35,838 bases of DNA. Origin: an uncultured Dorea sp. GTDB lineage: Bacteria; Bacillota; Clostridia; Lachnospirales; Lachnospiraceae. The notes under the pieces were generated by a model. The model saw only the letters and a list, made by a program, of their open reading frames with translations. It did no database searches and was not told the origin of the DNA. The position numbers were made by a program, and so were the translations under genes. The stretch is from the NCBI GenBank assembly GCA_910584575.1, contig CAJUBG010000037.1:1-35838 (forward strand), written 5' to 3'. Positions 24,541 to 31,798 of this stretch are shown in pieces. The stretch's first letter is position 1. Each line of letters opens with the position of its first letter.

Positions 24541-25122
24541 ATGTGGTATGTAATGCAGGTAATTTCCGGCCAGGAGAGCCGAACGGTTTTAAAGCTGGAG
24601 AGAATCATTTCCGGTGAACGTCTGGGAAGCTGTTTTATTCCCATGCGCAGACTTAAGAAGAAATATAAAGGGGCGTGGCATGAGGTGACGGAGAAGTTGT
24701 TTCCAGGCTACGTGTTCCTGACTACAAATGAGCCGCAGTTATTATATGAAGATTTGAAAATGGTTCCGGCATTGACAAAGATGCTTGGAAAGTGCGAGGA
24801 ATATTTTACCCCCTTATCTAAAGGAGATACAGAGCTGCTGCACAGGCTTAAGAAATGGACGGATAAGGCTGGTGGCAATGACGGCAGCCAAAAGAAAAGA
24901 ACGAAGGAAGAAACTTTGGACACAGGGGCAGGGATTATGGTTGGAATCTCTAAAGTTAAAATTGATGAAGGCAGGCAGCTTCGGATTCTGTCAGGTCCCT
25001 TAAAAGACATGGAGGGTGAGATTAAGAAGGTAAACCTGCATAAGAGGATTGCGGTAGTGGAGATGGAATTTATGGGCAGCTTAAGGGCAGTGCACTTAGG
25101 GATTGAGCTTGTGGAGGAGTAG
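24541..25122 (+). CDS. NusG-family protein 3 (probable antiterminator)
   Basis: A 193-residue NusG paralogue with the most standard features of the three: MWYVMQVISGQESR, KLFPGYVFLTT in the NGN domain, a lysine-rich linker (about residues 108-128), and a KOW region ILSGPLKDMEGEIKKVNLHKR. GGGAGG lies just before the ATG. It is the last regulator before the biosynthetic genes and most resembles LoaP-type operon antiterminators. It is separated from the second paralogue by 143 bp but shares its strand and probably its transcript. Confidence 0.88.
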   Translation: MWYVMQVISGQESRTVLKLERIISGERLGSCFIPMRRLKKKYKGAWHEVTEKLFPGYVFLTTNEPQLLYEDLKMVPALTKMLGKCEEYFTPLSKGDTELLHRLKKWTDKAGGNDGSQKKRTKEETLDTGAGIMVGISKVKIDEGRQLRILSGPLKDMEGEIKKVNLHKRIAVVEMEFMGSLRAVHLGIELVEE

Positions 25123-25127
25123 AAAAT

Positions 25128-26453
25128 ATGTATAATTTCAAAGATGATCCCAGATTTGCAGGGATTTGTCCGTTTGAAAATAAAATATGGTTAAGCAGCC
25201 CCACCATGCATGGCGAGGAAATGAAATACATGCAGGAGGCTTTTGACACCAATTGGATGAGTACCGTTGGCGCAAATATTGATGAGATAGAAGAACTGGC
25301 AGCCGAGAAGGTCGGCGTAAAGTATGCCGTGGCGTTAAGCGCGGGAACGACAGCCCTTCACCTTGCCGTAAAGCTGGCGGCAAAACGTCTGTATAACAGC
25401 GCTACCGGACTGGCTTCGCCGGACGGGCACGGACGGGGCGGCGCACTGTACGGCAGGAGGGTGTTCTGCTCTGACATGACGTTTGATGCGACCGTCAATC
25501 CGGTGGTCTATGAGGGAGGAGAGCCGGTTTTTATTGATTCGGAATATGATACCTGGAACATGAGTCCGGAAGCGCTTGAGAAGGCATTTGCCATCTATCC
25601 GGAGGTAAGGCTGGTAGTAATCGCCCATCTCTATGGAGTGCCTGCAAAAATGGATGAGCTACAGGCAGTCTGCCAAAGGCATGGAGCAGTTATCATTGAG
25701 GATGCGGCAGAGAGCTTCGGGGCATCCTATAAAGGGCGGCAGACAGGAGGATTTGGAGACTACGGTGTCATCAGCTTTAATGGGAATAAGATACTGACCG
25801 GAAGCAGCGGAGGAATGTTTCTGACGGATTCCCTAAAGGATGCCCGCAAGGTGAGGAAATGGAGTACCCAGAGCCGAGAAGACGCCCCCTGGTATCAGCA
25901 TGAAGAAATTGGCTACAATTATCGAATGAGCAACGTGATCGCAGGCGTTATCCGAGGGCAGATGCCTTATCTGGACGAGCATATTGCACAGAAAAAAGCA
26001 ATCTATGAGAGATATAAGGAAGGACTTTCGGGGCTTCCGGTGGATATGAATCCATTTGACGCCGATAATTCTATCCCTAATTATTGGCTTTCGGCTATCC
26101 TAATCCGCAGGGATGCTATGGCTTCACAGGTGCGGGGAGAACGGGAGGCGTTGTGGAATACAGAACCGGGTAAAAGTACGCCTGGGGAGATATTGGAGGC
26201 TATGTCTGTGTTTGGCGCACAGGGGCGTCCCATCTGGAAGCCCATGCATATGCAGCCGATTTACAGAGACCATGAGTTCATAACAATTTACGGAAGCGGC
26301 AGGGGTGCGACGGATGCTTATATAGAAGGAGAAACGCCGGTGGATGTAGGTGCGGATATTTTTCAGAGAGGTTTATGCCTGCCAAGCGACAATAAGATGG
26401 ATTGTGAGGCTCAGGAAAGAATCATTGAGATCATTCGCAGGTGTTTCCTCTAA
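25128..26453 (+). CDS. DegT/DnrJ/EryC1/StrS sugar aminotransferase
   Basis: A 441-residue PLP enzyme that converts a nucleotide-linked keto sugar to an amino sugar. SAGTTALHLA (phosphate binding, residues 71-80), EDAAESFG (Asp192) and the Schiff-base Lys221 in SFNGNKILTGSSGG are all present. The closest pattern is of PglE/perosamine-synthase type enzymes of bacterial surface glycans, which make 4-amino sugars. No nucleotide-sugar dehydratase is encoded in this window, so its substrate must come from elsewhere, possibly beyond the right edge. It is the first biosynthetic gene of the operon and supplies the likely amine acceptor for the acyl chemistry that follows. Confidence 0.9.
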   Translation: MYNFKDDPRFAGICPFENKIWLSSPTMHGEEMKYMQEAFDTNWMSTVGANIDEIEELAAEKVGVKYAVALSAGTTALHLAVKLAAKRLYNSATGLASPDGHGRGGALYGRRVFCSDMTFDATVNPVVYEGGEPVFIDSEYDTWNMSPEALEKAFAIYPEVRLVVIAHLYGVPAKMDELQAVCQRHGAVIIEDAAESFGASYKGRQTGGFGDYGVISFNGNKILTGSSGGMFLTDSLKDARKVRKWSTQSREDAPWYQHEEIGYNYRMSNVIAGVIRGQMPYLDEHIAQKKAIYERYKEGLSGLPVDMNPFDADNSIPNYWLSAILIRRDAMASQVRGEREALWNTEPGKSTPGEILEAMSVFGAQGRPIWKPMHMQPIYRDHEFITIYGSGRGATDAYIEGETPVDVGADIFQRGLCLPSDNKMDCEAQERIIEIIRRCFL

Positions 26454-26478
26454 ATACATTATGGAGGTGCAATGTAGT

Positions 26479-27360
26479 ATGGCAAATGCAGTACTATTTC
26501 CCGGCCAGGGCTCCCAGGCTGTGGGAATGGGAAAGGAATTGTATGACTCTGTGCCGGGAGCAAAAAGGCTTCTTGACGAGGCATGCGATATCCTTGGGTA
26601 TGATTTGAAAAAATTGATGTTCGCCGGCCCTCAGGAAAAACTGACAGACACAGCGTATGCGCAGCCGGCAATCTATACATGTTCGGCGATGTATTTAGAA
26701 AAATTAAAATCCCAGGGAATCAAGTATGAATATGCGGCCGGCCACAGCCTGGGAGAGTATAACGCACTCCTGGCCGCAGGCGTATTCGGTTTTTCTGATG
26801 GCCTTAAGCTGGTGGCAAAAAGAGGCGCATGTATGGGGCGGCAAAATGGAAAAGGCGTTATGGCGGCAGTGTTGGGAATGGAGGAAAAGGATTTGAAATC
26901 ACTGGTAGAGCCCTATGGGCAGGATGTAGTGATGGCAAACTTCAATTCTAAAACACAAATCGTCATTTCTGGAATAGAAAATGCCGTAGAAGAAATCGGC
27001 GCCAAGATTGAACGGATGGAAGGCGTAAAGTTTCGGAAACTTCAGGTGAGCGCGGCATTTCACAGCCCACAGATGGATTGGGCAAAAAGTGTCATGGCAG
27101 AGGAAATCCACAGGCTCAAATTTGACGAACCGAATTGTCTGGTAGTTCCAAATATAACCGGTATTGCTACGAAGGATGTTGGTGAGATTAAGGACTGCCT
27201 GGTTCGGCAAATGACAGGGCAGGTTCGGTGGTATGATACCATTCTCGGATTAAAAGAGCAGGGAGTGGAGCTTTTCTATGAGGTCGGGTATGGAAATGTG
27301 CTTCAGAAAATGAATAAGACCATCTGTTTCCGTCCCAAATGTATAGGCGTTGAATCATAA
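26479..27360 (+). CDS. FabD-like malonyl-CoA:ACP transacylase
   Basis: A 293-residue acyltransferase. The N-terminal LFPGQGSQ, active-site Ser90 in GHSLGEYNA, carboxylate-binding Arg115 in AKRGACM, and His in VSAAFHSPQM are all in place. GHSLG with AAFH is the malonyl-type rather than the methylmalonyl-type pattern, as known for polyketide acyltransferases. The frame extends upstream over the aminotransferase end, but the ATG at 26479 has GGAGG at 26463-26467 and is the family start. A dedicated copy in a glycan operon implies an operon-specific acyl chain rather than general fatty acid synthesis. Confidence 0.9.
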   Translation: MANAVLFPGQGSQAVGMGKELYDSVPGAKRLLDEACDILGYDLKKLMFAGPQEKLTDTAYAQPAIYTCSAMYLEKLKSQGIKYEYAAGHSLGEYNALLAAGVFGFSDGLKLVAKRGACMGRQNGKGVMAAVLGMEEKDLKSLVEPYGQDVVMANFNSKTQIVISGIENAVEEIGAKIERMEGVKFRKLQVSAAFHSPQMDWAKSVMAEEIHRLKFDEPNCLVVPNITGIATKDVGEIKDCLVRQMTGQVRWYDTILGLKEQGVELFYEVGYGNVLQKMNKTICFRPKCIGVES

Positions 27361-27386
27361 AACATTGGAGAAAAGGGAGAAGGTTT

Positions 27387-28484
27387 ATGCAGATATTTGA
27401 GATAAGAGGGGTAAAGATTGAGGGTGTGTGTGCCTGTGTACCGGAACAAAAGATTGATAATGGGGAAATGCTAAAAAAGATGTATGGCGGCGAAGCGGCG
27501 AAGATTATCAGTTCTACCGGAATCCATTATCGGTATATGGCCAATAAAGGTACCTCCTGCGGCGAACTGTGTCTGGCGTGCGCGAAAGAGCTACTAAAGG
27601 AAGCAGACGTAGGAAAAGAAGAAATTGGCGGCATTGTGTTCGTCACATTTACACCGGACAGGCTCTTGCCCTTCAATGCCGCGGCAATCCAGAATGAACT
27701 GGGCTTAGAGACCGGAATCCCTTCTTTTGATATTAATCTTGCATGCTCAGGATATGCATACGGGATCTATGTGGCTTCCTCCCTGGCAAAAGCCTGCGGG
27801 AAAAAGGTGCTTTTGTTGGACGGGGACGTCCAGGGGGCATATTTATCCCAATATGATAAGGCTACGCTTCCGGTTCTGGCAGACGCAGGCAGCGCGACCT
27901 TAATTGCCGCGGATGAAGAAAGTAAAAATCCATGGAGGTTTACCTTTTACACGGACGGTTCAAGGAACGATATGCTTAAAATTCCGGCAGGCGGCAGCGC
28001 AAGCCCTGTAACAGAAGAAGATTTGAAGTACCGGGAATTTGAAGACGGAAGCAAAAGGCGAGGCGTTGATATTTACATGGATGGTTTTGGCATTTATAGT
28101 TTTGTGGCTCAGACGGTTTCCAAATGGCTTACGGGTTTTCTAAAGGAGGCCGATGAAAGCAGCGAGTCTGTTGATTTCTTTATCCCCCATCAGGCAAATA
28201 TGTACATGATTCGGCAGTTAGCCAGGAAATTGAAATTTCCCTGGGAACGCACCTGGAGGTCAGGAGATGAGGTGGGAAATTCCGGCTCTGCCACCATACC
28301 TGTGACGATTGCGAAAAACGCGCACAGCATGTTGGATACAGAGAAGGAAAATACGGTTTTCATCTCTGGGTTTGGGGCAGGGCTTTCTGCCAGCGCGGGA
28401 ATCATTACGTTAAGTCCCAAAGGATATTATAAATTATTCCAATATACGGGAGAGAAGGAGAGAGAAGAATGGAACATTTTTTAG
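27387..28484 (+). CDS. KAS III-like 3-oxoacyl-ACP synthase
   Basis: A 365-residue condensing enzyme of the FabH fold. The Cys-His-Asn triad is visible: Cys120 in INLACSGYAYG, His268 in IPHQANMYM, Asn298 in GNSGSATIP. It is longer than typical FabH (about 320) at both ends. In a family context it would condense an acyl-CoA starter with a malonyl-type ACP extender. It lies between FabD-like and ACP genes and overlaps the ACP start by 16 bp. FabH-like enzymes paired with FkbH and ACP also make tetronates, so the reaction type is open. Confidence 0.88.
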   Translation: MQIFEIRGVKIEGVCACVPEQKIDNGEMLKKMYGGEAAKIISSTGIHYRYMANKGTSCGELCLACAKELLKEADVGKEEIGGIVFVTFTPDRLLPFNAAAIQNELGLETGIPSFDINLACSGYAYGIYVASSLAKACGKKVLLLDGDVQGAYLSQYDKATLPVLADAGSATLIAADEESKNPWRFTFYTDGSRNDMLKIPAGGSASPVTEEDLKYREFEDGSKRRGVDIYMDGFGIYSFVAQTVSKWLTGFLKEADESSESVDFFIPHQANMYMIRQLARKLKFPWERTWRSGDEVGNSGSATIPVTIAKNAHSMLDTEKENTVFISGFGAGLSASAGIITLSPKGYYKLFQYTGEKEREEWNIF

Positions 28485-28690
28485 AGTTTGCGGCAGAGGT
28501 ATTTGAGGTTGAGCCAGAGGATATTTCCATGGACACCGTATTCCGTGAGGAGATTGACGATTTTTCTTCTATGATGGGATTTTCTATGATTTGTATGATT
28601 GAGGATGAATACGGCGTCAAGATTTCCGTGGACCAGTTCCTTGCGTGTGAGACGATAGGCAGCCTTTATGAGCTTGCGGCAGGGCTGTAA
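28469..28690 (+). CDS. Acyl carrier protein 1
   Basis: A 73-residue carrier protein with the usual acidic four-helix pattern and a C-terminal IEDEYGVKISVDQFLACETIGSL. The phosphopantetheine serine would be Ser34 in DDFSSMMGF; the canonical Asp just before the serine is replaced by Ser33. This could affect recognition by the phosphopantetheinyl transferase or mean the site is at Ser33 (DFS). It overlaps the KAS III-like gene by 16 bp. Its operon position indicates it carries the growing acyl chain. Confidence 0.82.
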   Translation: MEHFLEFAAEVFEVEPEDISMDTVFREEIDDFSSMMGFSMICMIEDEYGVKISVDQFLACETIGSLYELAAGL

Positions 28691-28706
28691 AAGAAGGATA
28701 GAGAGA

Positions 28707-29447
28707 ATGGAAAATATTTTGATAACCGGCGTCACCGGAGGCATCGGAAGGGCGTGCGCCGAAAAGCTTCTTAAGGGCGGCAATAGTGTGATTGGTTTGG
28801 GCCGTGATACAGACCGGCTCGAATCGGAATGGTCTGCTGCTTATCCGGGGAAATTCCATGCGGTCAACTGCGATTTGATGGAAACCTGGCAGATTAAGGA
28901 GACATTGGAAGAGATTGTTTCCTCATATGGCGCTGTCGGCGGATTTATCCATTGCGCGGGATTTGATAAGATGGCGCCGATACATATGACGAAAATAGAA
29001 GATTTTGAAAGGCTTTGGAGGATTCATGCCCTTGTCCCCATGCACATGATTTCGATTCTTTGCAGAAAAAAGTTTCACAGCGAAGGGATGTCGATTGTCC
29101 TGATTACATCCCAGTCCGCCCATGAGGGGGCCATGGGACATACGGCATACGCGTCTGCCAAAGGCGCTTTGGAGGGATATCTTTCTCCGGCTGCCGCTGA
29201 GTTGATGGAAAAGGGCATCCGCATCAATGAGGTGTGTCTTGGCCCCATTCAGACGAGGATGGCCAAAGGGTGGATGGAAAAGCTGAAGCCGGATGGCCAA
29301 AAGAAGCTGATTGACAGTTATCCCCTTGGATTGGGCGAAGTCAGAGACGCGGCGAATTTGATTTGTTTTCTGCTGTCAGAAGAATCGAGGTACATCAATG
29401 GACAGATGATTACAGCAGACGGAGGGCACGCAGTCCGGAAGGTCTGA
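28707..29447 (+). CDS. Short-chain dehydrogenase/reductase (FabG-like)
   Basis: A 246-residue SDR. The NAD(P) loop is ITGVTGGIGRA (residues 6-16). HCAG at 82-85 replaces the usual NNAG, and the catalytic Ser (LITSQSA, about 135), Tyr148 and Lys152 (AYASAKG) are intact. The C-terminus INGQMITADGGHAV is typical of FabG-type 3-oxoacyl-ACP reductases. The frame is open back to 28668, but the ATG at 28707 gives the correct N-terminus. Flanked by two ACP genes, it probably reduces the beta-keto group formed by the KAS III-like enzyme. Confidence 0.88.
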   Translation: MENILITGVTGGIGRACAEKLLKGGNSVIGLGRDTDRLESEWSAAYPGKFHAVNCDLMETWQIKETLEEIVSSYGAVGGFIHCAGFDKMAPIHMTKIEDFERLWRIHALVPMHMISILCRKKFHSEGMSIVLITSQSAHEGAMGHTAYASAKGALEGYLSPAAAELMEKGIRINEVCLGPIQTRMAKGWMEKLKPDGQKKLIDSYPLGLGEVRDAANLICFLLSEESRYINGQMITADGGHAVRKV

Positions 29448-29462
29448 AGGAGGAAAAGAATT

Positions 29463-29696
29463 ATGCAGGAGTTTTTAAGATTTGCAGCAGGCGTGTTTGA
29501 GGCAGAAACCGCTGAGCTTCATGAGGATACGGCTTATCAGGAGTATGAGAAGTGGGATTCCATGATGCATCTTTGATTGATTATGGAAGTAGAAGAACGG
29601 TACGGTATTGAGATTCCAATCGATGACGTCCCGAATATCAGGACGTTAGGGCAGCTCTACCGATATATTGAAAATCCCGTTTCTAGTCAGGAGTAG
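29463..29696 (+). pseudogene. Acyl carrier protein 2 interrupted by an in-frame TGA
   Basis: Starting at an ATG with AAGGAGG upstream, the frame encodes a normal ACP (FAAGVFEAETAELHEDT, WDSMMHL with phosphopantetheine Ser33), then TGA at 29574-29576, codon 38. The same frame continues as LIMEVEERYGIEIPIDDV and IRTLGQLYRYIE to a TAG at 29694-29696. Without the TGA it would be a complete 77-residue ACP similar to ACP 1. A CGA (Arg) to TGA change is a simple explanation. An in-frame ATG at 29583, 7 bases after the TGA, could allow reinitiation and a split protein. Sequence error is also possible. It lies directly before the FkbH-like gene, its likely partner. Confidence 0.8.
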
Positions 29697-29699
29697 CAT

Positions 29700-31388
29700 A
29701 TGCCAAGAATTGCATTATTATCAAATGTCACGGTGGGGATGCTAGCAGGCATGTTGGAGAAGCAGGGAGAGGTCTATGTTTCAGACGGTTATGATACGTG
29801 GCAGCAGGATATTTTTAATAAGACGTCGGGCTTATACGAGGCGAAGCCGGACGCGGCTGTAATCTTACTGCATGGGGAGGATTATCTGGAGAGCTTTCGG
29901 TCTGCAGAGGCTGGCGGGAAGCTGTTAGACCAGTGGCGCCTGGCCGTCTCCACGTTTGCGTGCGCTATGCCAGAGACACCAATCTTCGCGGCGTCTCTTG
30001 ACATCCGTTCAAGCCGGTGCAGGTATGGCTCGGAGATAAATCTGGATAAATATTTTGAAAACAGGTGGATTGAGGCGGTTCAAAAACTTCACCAGGAGGG
30101 AAAGCGGGTCTACCTCCTGCCTGTAAAAGAGCTGATTGAAGAAACGGGAAGACAAAGCTTTTATTCCTCAAAAATGTGGTATATGGGCAGCATGCCCTAT
30201 TCCATGAAGGGGATGAAGGCTTTGGCAGAGCTGATTGGAAAATATGTTTCCGCGGCCAGAGGCGGGAAGAAAAAATGTTTGGCGGTTGACTTAGACAATA
30301 CCCTCTGGGGCGGAGTGATTGGCGAGGATGGATTGGAAGGGCTCGTCTTATCCGGCCACAAGGAGGGGGCAAGGTATCAAGACACCCAGAGAATACTCAA
30401 GAAAATGCAGAGCCAGGGCGTCATGCTTGCCATTTTGTCAAAAAATAATGTGGAGGATGTAGAAGGGGTTTTCGGCCATCCGGATATGGTGCTTAGGGAG
30501 GAGGATTTCGCGGCGAAGGCAATCAACTGGAAGCCTAAGACGGAGAATATCAGGGCAATGGCTGATACGCTTAACATCGGGCTGGACGCATTTGTTTTTC
30601 TGGACGACAATCCGGCAGAGAGAGAACAGATGAAGGCAGAATGTCCGGAGGTGGCTGTCATAGACTTCCCCAGGGACACCTCAAAGCTTCCGGAAACGGT
30701 GGAGAAGGCTTATGAGGAATATTTCCTGACTCTTGAGGTGACAGGGGAGGACCGCCAAAAGACCGCTATGTACCGTTCTGAGGCGAAACGAAAGGCAGAG
30801 AGGGAGAACACGGCCTCAGTGGAGGATTACCTTAGGAATCTGGAAATGAGGATGGATATCCACCTGATGACAGAGGTGGAGGAAGAAAGAGTCGTCCAGC
30901 TTGTGAATAAGACGAACCAGTTTAATCTTACCACGGTTCGATATAGCGGGAAGGAAATCCGTCAGATTTCAGAAGAAGACGAAAGCAGTATTATTACGGT
31001 CCATATGTCTGACAAGTATGGAGAGCAGGGGCTAGTGGCAGTCGTGATTCTTAAGGAGGAAGGGAAAACTGCAAGGATTGACACCTTCCTCATGAGCTGC
31101 CGTGTGATGGGGCGAAGGGCTGAGGATGCCATTGCGGCGTCCCTTGGAGGCTGGCTTGCCAAAAAGGGAATCGAGCGTGTGACGGCCAGCTATATCAGGA
31201 CTGCAAAGAACCGTCCGGTTGAGACGCTGTATGAGCGTTTGGGGTTTGAACTGGAAGGTACGGAAGGCGTAAAAGAGGAGAGTGGTTATCGGAAGGACTA
31301 CTGTATTCTGGTAAATGAGCTTCCGAAGCCTCCAGAGGTGTTCTGCAGTATACAGGAATTTGAAGGTAATAAGGAAAAGGAAGAATGA
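29700..31388 (+). CDS. FkbH-like HAD-IIIC protein
   Basis: A 562-residue protein with three parts. Residues about 1-185 form an N-terminal domain. Residues 190-330 are a HAD-superfamily domain with the nucleophile motif DLDNTLWGG (Asp197, Asp199), LSKNN and FLDDNPAEREQM. The C-terminal part is a GNAT-like segment ending in YIRTAKNRPVETLYERLGFE. Characterised FkbH proteins dephosphorylate 1,3-bisphosphoglycerate and load glyceryl onto a partner ACP. Here the preceding gene is an ACP, which fits, but that ACP is interrupted. The start is 3 bp after the ACP stop. The last bases overlap the next gene's ATG. Confidence 0.88.
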   Translation: MPRIALLSNVTVGMLAGMLEKQGEVYVSDGYDTWQQDIFNKTSGLYEAKPDAAVILLHGEDYLESFRSAEAGGKLLDQWRLAVSTFACAMPETPIFAASLDIRSSRCRYGSEINLDKYFENRWIEAVQKLHQEGKRVYLLPVKELIEETGRQSFYSSKMWYMGSMPYSMKGMKALAELIGKYVSAARGGKKKCLAVDLDNTLWGGVIGEDGLEGLVLSGHKEGARYQDTQRILKKMQSQGVMLAILSKNNVEDVEGVFGHPDMVLREEDFAAKAINWKPKTENIRAMADTLNIGLDAFVFLDDNPAEREQMKAECPEVAVIDFPRDTSKLPETVEKAYEEYFLTLEVTGEDRQKTAMYRSEAKRKAERENTASVEDYLRNLEMRMDIHLMTEVEEERVVQLVNKTNQFNLTTVRYSGKEIRQISEEDESSIITVHMSDKYGEQGLVAVVILKEEGKTARIDTFLMSCRVMGRRAEDAIAASLGGWLAKKGIERVTASYIRTAKNRPVETLYERLGFELEGTEGVKEESGYRKDYCILVNELPKPPEVFCSIQEFEGNKEKEE

Positions 31389-31791
31389 GAATAGACCATA
31401 TCGGCTATGCCGTAAAAGATATTGAAAAAGCGCAGAAGGCTATGGGGGTTCTTGGTTATGAATTTGAGCCGGTTATCAGGGATGAGGCCAGGAATATTTT
31501 CATTTCCTTCGGAAAAATGAGTGGGGGGGGTATAAGGTTGAGCTTGTGGCGCCTATTAGTGAAAAGTCCCCTGTTGACGGTTATTTGCAGAAGATAGGGG
31601 CAGCGCCTTATCATATTTGTTATCAATCGGATGACATAGAGGCGGATATCCAGAGACTTCAGAAAGCCAAATACCGCGTATCGGTTCCGCTTACACCTGC
31701 GGCTGCGTTCGGCGGAAAGCGGGTGGTATTTCTGTATTCCCTTTCGGCGGGATTGGTTGAGCTTGTGGAAATAACAGTATTGGAAGATTGA
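31385..31791 (+). pseudogene. VOC-family epimerase/glyoxalase-like protein, frameshifted at G8
   Basis: From ATG 31385 (overlapping the FkbH stop) the frame reads MRIDHIGYAVKDIEKAQKAM, the start of a vicinal-oxygen-chelate protein resembling methylmalonyl-CoA epimerase. It then runs into eight G at 31523-31530 and loses the frame, ending at 31597. A second frame from about 31531 continues as YKVELVAPISEKSPVDGYL, YHICYQSDDIEAD and FGGKRVVFLYS to a stop at 31791. Six or nine G would join the halves into a protein of about 134-135 residues; six gives MSGGYKVELVAP, which fits the family best. It may be phase-variable, decayed or mis-sequenced. Confidence 0.82.
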
Positions 31792-31798
31792 GCATTGT

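Noticed and set aside
29574..29576. TGA in ACP 2 read as selenocysteine
   Set aside because: The position is not a redox site in carrier proteins, the aligned ACP 1 residue is not cysteine, and no SECIS-like hairpin is apparent after the codon.
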